Shown here one piece after another: positions 61,051 through 64,000 of a stretch of DNA of 64,000 nucleotides. The translations under genes were made by a program, and so were the position numbers. Under the pieces are notes generated by a model. It made no database searches. It was not told the DNA's origin and saw nothing but the letters and a program-made list of their open reading frames with translations. Each line of letters opens with the position of its first letter. Position 1 is the stretch's first letter. Origin of the DNA: VXNJ01 sp009840625 (GTDB taxonomy: Bacteria; Chloroflexota; UBA11872; VXNJ01); assembly GCA_965207915.1 (NCBI GenBank), contig OZ242304.1:248001-312000 (forward strand), in the 5' to 3' direction.

Positions 61051-62330
61051 CTGTCGAAGATCCCGCCGCGGCGACCAAGCGGCTGAAGATGCCCTACCTC
61101 GGCGACGGCGCCGGGGAAGCCGACATCCTCAAGGTGATGGTCGCCGAAGGTGATGAGATCGCCGTCGAGCAACCGGTGATCGAAATCGAAACCGACAAAG
61201 CCACCGTCGAGGTGCCATCGGATCTTTCGGGCAAGGTCCTAAAACTCCTGGTCGCACCCGGCCAACAGATCAGCAGCGGCGACGCGATCCTGGAGATTGC
61301 GGCCCGGCCGAGCAGCGAACCTGCCCCGCCGGCCACGTCCCCGCCGGCGCCCCAACCCGCCCCCGACCCGGAACCCCGACCCGCCGGCCCCGCAGGTGCC
61401 GGCTACGGCTCGGCCCCGCGCGCCGCGCCGCGCCCGGCCGCCGCTCCTCCACCGTCGCGCCCCGGCCAGGGACCGGTGTTCGCCTCGCCCAGCGTGCGGG
61501 CCCTGGCGCGCGAGATCGGGGTCGACATCTACCAGGTCCCCGGCAGCGGTCCCGCCGGACGAATCTCTTCCGACGACGTGAAGGCCTTCGCCCGCAGTCG
61601 CCCGGAGGGGGCGCCGGCCGCTCCCGCTCCGCTGCCGGACTTCTCCCAATTCGGCGCGACCGAGGAGGTCGATCTATCGCGCCTGCGGCGGACCATCGCC
61701 CGCAACCTGGGCAATTCCTGGAACCAGATTCCCCACGTCACCCTGCACGCCCAAGCCGAGATCGACGAGCTTGACCGGCAGCGGCAGGCCCTGCGGGCAA
61801 GCGGCCGGCGCGCCAGCATCACCGCAGTCCTGGTTCAGCAGGTCGTGGCCGCGCTGAAAGCCGAGCCGGTCATCAACGCCAGCTTTGACGCCGGCGCCGG
61901 CAAATTGGTGCTGAAGCGCTACTACAACATCGGAATCGCAGTCGACACGGAGCGCGGCCTGGTAGTGCCGGTGATCCGCGATGCCGATTCGAAATCACTG
62001 GACGACCTGGCGGCCGAACTAACCGACCTTGCCGAACGCGCCCGGGCGGGCAAAGCCTCCCCGGACGAACTCAGCGGCGCCAGCTTCACGATCACGAATC
62101 TCGGCACGCTCGGTGTCGGCGAATTCACCCCGATCATCAACCCACCCGAAGTTGCGATCCTGGGCGTGGGTGCATCAGAGTCGCGACCCGTCTGGAACGG
62201 GGAGAGCTTCGAGCCGCGTCTCACGCTGCCGCTTTCGCTTTCAATCGATCACCGCGCCGTCGACGGCGCCGACGGGGCCAGGTTCCTGTCCGCCTTAACG
62301 CGCGGTTTAGCCGCGCCCGGGCTCATCTGA
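61047..62330 (+). CDS. aceF: Dihydrolipoamide acyltransferase (E2) of the pyruvate dehydrogenase complex
   Basis: 427 residues. A single lipoyl domain with the lipoylation Lys in IEIETDKATVEVPS, a long Pro/Ala-rich linker, a peripheral-subunit-binding domain (FASPSVRALAREIGVDIYQVPGSGPAGRISSDDVKAF), and a catalytic domain ending SIDHRAVDGADGARFLSAL with the active His and Asp. It transfers the acetyl group to CoA. It starts at TTG 61047, inside the aceE stop. Having only one lipoyl domain is at the simple end for homodimeric-E1 systems. Confidence 0.95.
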   Translation: MTVEDPAAATKRLKMPYLGDGAGEADILKVMVAEGDEIAVEQPVIEIETDKATVEVPSDLSGKVLKLLVAPGQQISSGDAILEIAARPSSEPAPPATSPPAPQPAPDPEPRPAGPAGAGYGSAPRAAPRPAAAPPPSRPGQGPVFASPSVRALAREIGVDIYQVPGSGPAGRISSDDVKAFARSRPEGAPAAPAPLPDFSQFGATEEVDLSRLRRTIARNLGNSWNQIPHVTLHAQAEIDELDRQRQALRASGRRASITAVLVQQVVAALKAEPVINASFDAGAGKLVLKRYYNIGIAVDTERGLVVPVIRDADSKSLDDLAAELTDLAERARAGKASPDELSGASFTITNLGTLGVGEFTPIINPPEVAILGVGASESRPVWNGESFEPRLTLPLSLSIDHRAVDGADGARFLSALTRGLAAPGLI

Positions 62331-62364
62331 CCGGCAACCTGTAGCAAGCGACCGGGAGGCTGAT

Positions 62365-63783
62365 TTGGCAACCGACCAGCAGGCATTGAGAGTCGCCGTC
62401 ATCGGCGGCGGACCGGGTGGATACCCGGCCGCGTTCGCCGCCGCGCGGGGCGGCCACCAGGTGACCTTGATCGACGAGAACCCGGCGCTCGGAGGGGTCT
62501 GCCTGCGCTGCGGCTGCATCCCTTCGAAAACGCTGCTGCACGCGGCCGACATCATGGCCGCCGCCGAGGGCGCCAAGCAATTCGGAATCGAATTCGGAGA
62601 ACCCCGGATTTCGGTCGACGGATTGCTGGGTTGGAAGGACAAGGTCATCGACCGCATGTCGGGCGGCATCGCCATGCTGGCGCGCCAGCAAAAGGTAAAC
62701 GTGGTCTGCGGGCGGGCGCGGTTCGACGGGCCCGGGCGCCTGGCGGTCGAGGGTCCCGACAGCCAGTTGGTCGAATTCGACCGCGCCGTGATTGCCACCG
62801 GCTCAAGCCCGTTGCAGCTTCCGATGTTCCCCGACGACCCGCGGGTCCTGGATTCGACCTCGGCGCTGGATATCAGCGGGCCGCCCAAGAACCTGTTGGT
62901 GGTTGGCGGGGGCTACATCGGACTCGAGCTCGGATCCGTCTACGCGGCCCTTGGCACCAGCGTGAGCGTGGTCGAGATGACCGCGGGTCTTCTGCCGGGC
63001 GCCGATCGCGACCTGGTGCGCCCCCTGCAGCGGCGTCTCAAGGACGAGTTCGAGAACATCTGGCTGCGGACCAGGGTCGAACGGGCGGGCGCTTTTCCCG
63101 GCGGAATCCGCTGCGAGTTCCGGGGCGAAGACGCCGACGTGGCCCCGGCCTGGTTCGACCAGGTGCTGGTTGCGGTGGGGCGAAAACCCAACAGCGCCGA
63201 CCTGGGCCTGGACTCGGTAGATGTGAGCACCGACGAGCGGGGATTCGTCCGCGTCGACGGACAGCAGCGCACCAGCAATGCGTCGATATTTGCGGTGGGG
63301 GACGTCGTTGGCGGCTCCATGCTGGCGCACAAGGCGACCGCCGAGGCCAGGGTCGCAATCGAGGCGATGAACGGCGAACCGGCCCATTTCGATCATGTCG
63401 CGATCCCGGCGGTGGTGTTCACCGACCCCGAGATCGCCTGGTGCGGTCTCACCGAGACGCAGGCGCGCGCCGAAGGGCGTGAGATCCGCATCGTTCGCTT
63501 CCCCTGGGCCGCCCTGGGCCGGGCAACCGCGATGGGGCGCAACGAGGGGATGAGCAAGCTCATCATCGACCCGGTCGACGAGCGGGTGCTTGGGGCCGGA
63601 GTGGTCGGTGTCGGCGCCGGCGAGTTGATAGCCGCCCAGGTCATCGCCATGGAAATGGGCGCGGTCGCGTCCGAAGTCGCCCACGCGATCCATCCCCACC
63701 CGACCACCTCGGAGTCGGTAATGGAAGCAGCCGAGATTTTCTACGGAGCCAGTCCGCACTACCTGGGAAGGGTCGCCAAGTGA
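62365..63783 (+). CDS. lpd: Dihydrolipoamide dehydrogenase (E3)
   Basis: 472 residues. FAD motif VAVIGGGPGGYPAAFAAARGG, redox disulfide GGVCLRCGCIPSKTLL, NAD motif NLLVVGGGYIGLELGSVYAALG, IFAVGDVVGG and the C-terminal active-site AIHPHPTTSE with the catalytic His. It reoxidises the E2 lipoyl group with NAD+. There is an additional Cys between the two redox cysteines (CLRCGC), unusual for Lpd. TTG 62365 has AGG 6 nt upstream. It lies 34 bp after aceF. Confidence 0.95.
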   Translation: MATDQQALRVAVIGGGPGGYPAAFAAARGGHQVTLIDENPALGGVCLRCGCIPSKTLLHAADIMAAAEGAKQFGIEFGEPRISVDGLLGWKDKVIDRMSGGIAMLARQQKVNVVCGRARFDGPGRLAVEGPDSQLVEFDRAVIATGSSPLQLPMFPDDPRVLDSTSALDISGPPKNLLVVGGGYIGLELGSVYAALGTSVSVVEMTAGLLPGADRDLVRPLQRRLKDEFENIWLRTRVERAGAFPGGIRCEFRGEDADVAPAWFDQVLVAVGRKPNSADLGLDSVDVSTDERGFVRVDGQQRTSNASIFAVGDVVGGSMLAHKATAEARVAIEAMNGEPAHFDHVAIPAVVFTDPEIAWCGLTETQARAEGREIRIVRFPWAALGRATAMGRNEGMSKLIIDPVDERVLGAGVVGVGAGELIAAQVIAMEMGAVASEVAHAIHPHPTTSESVMEAAEIFYGASPHYLGRVAK

Positions 63784-64000
63784 TACCCAGCCTCTGCCCC
63801 GATGCCTGCCGCGCACGCCGCGAAACCCTCCGGAAGCAGGTCTCTTCCGCGCACGCCGGAGTCGACGCCCTGCTGGTGTCGCGGCCCGAACACGTGTACT
63901 ACCTGACCGGATTCCTGCACGACCCCAACAACATCAACAATCGCGCCCCGCAGTACTTGCTGATCGACGCCGACGGCGGCGCGTCGCTGGTAATCGATGG
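63780..64000 (+). CDS. Xaa-Pro aminopeptidase/creatinase-like protein (M24), N-terminal part only
   Basis: GTG 63780 overlaps the lpd stop and the frame stays open to the window end (73 residues). MIPSLCPDACRARRETLRKQVSSAHAGVDALLVSRPEHVYYLTGF matches the N-terminal domain of M24B aminopeptidases and creatinases, in particular ALLVSxPEHVYYLTGF. The catalytic metal domain is outside the window. Its overlap with lpd suggests co-transcription with the PDH operon. Confidence 0.8.
   Translation, partial: MIPSLCPDACRARRETLRKQVSSAHAGVDALLVSRPEHVYYLTGFLHDPNNINNRAPQYLLIDADGGASLVID

Overview
The window is mostly GC-rich bacterial DNA with many GTG/TTG starts and frequent start/stop overlaps. It holds a broad catabolic repertoire: HyuA/HyuB-type proteins, an enolase-superfamily enzyme, a TPP decarboxylase-like protein, a flavoprotein dehydrogenase, an M14-like gene pair and an intradiol dioxygenase. 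It also has homodimeric pyruvate dehydrogenase, thiosulfate-sulfur genes and abundant IS21-family elements. This would suit a free-living or sponge-associated marine bacterium such as a Chloroflexota (SAR202-like) lineage. That assignment is inference only: no rRNA or other phylogenetic marker is present.

Layout. 1-2554: 3' part of an IS21-family element whose right end abuts a decapitated HAD-phosphatase gene. 2555-10421: lower-GC accessory island with a complete QatABCD anti-phage operon (minus strand), a DinJ/YafQ-type toxin-antitoxin pair and an alpha/beta hydrolase. 10422-15451: two IS21-family elements nested one inside the other. Each is bounded by terminal inverted repeats and a perfect target-site duplication. 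The outer one splits a repeat-containing lipoprotein gene (3' part 10140-10421, 5' part 15452-16244). 16601-20858: hyuB, hyuA and a GNAT acetyltransferase. 20963-22999: an EVE-like plus Mrr-type restriction endonuclease and an unknown gene, again lower in GC.

23169-31492: an M14-like/GH105-like fusion, an intradiol dioxygenase, two tandem sterol-reductase-like membrane proteins and an ABC-2 export operon. 31582-37578: DUF2071 protein, secreted Gmad2-domain protein, GYD protein, DUF418 membrane protein and a TPP enzyme. 37857-48293: flavoprotein dehydrogenase, an IS481-like element inserted at its stop codon, MBL hydrolase, zinc alcohol dehydrogenase, an enolase-superfamily enzyme flanked by two M14 paralogues, NAD formate dehydrogenase, and a glutaredoxin/thioredoxin-reductase-like fusion lacking the usual CxxC.

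48538-58235: chromate transporter; a thiosulfate import and sulfur-relay operon (YeeE/TsuA, two TusA-like proteins, rhodanese lipoprotein); a beta-propeller glycosidase-like protein; an ABC-2 exporter with a palindrome over its predicted promoter; and lipB. 58357-64000: aceE-aceF-lpd and the start of an M24 peptidase. LipB (lipoyl transfer) lies divergent from the lipoate-dependent PDH complex, which fits a shared function.

The most striking structures are the nested IS21 insertions, for which both disrupted reading frames can be rebuilt exactly, and the defence island with QatABCD and a probable modification-dependent nuclease. No rRNA, tRNA or CRISPR array was recognised.
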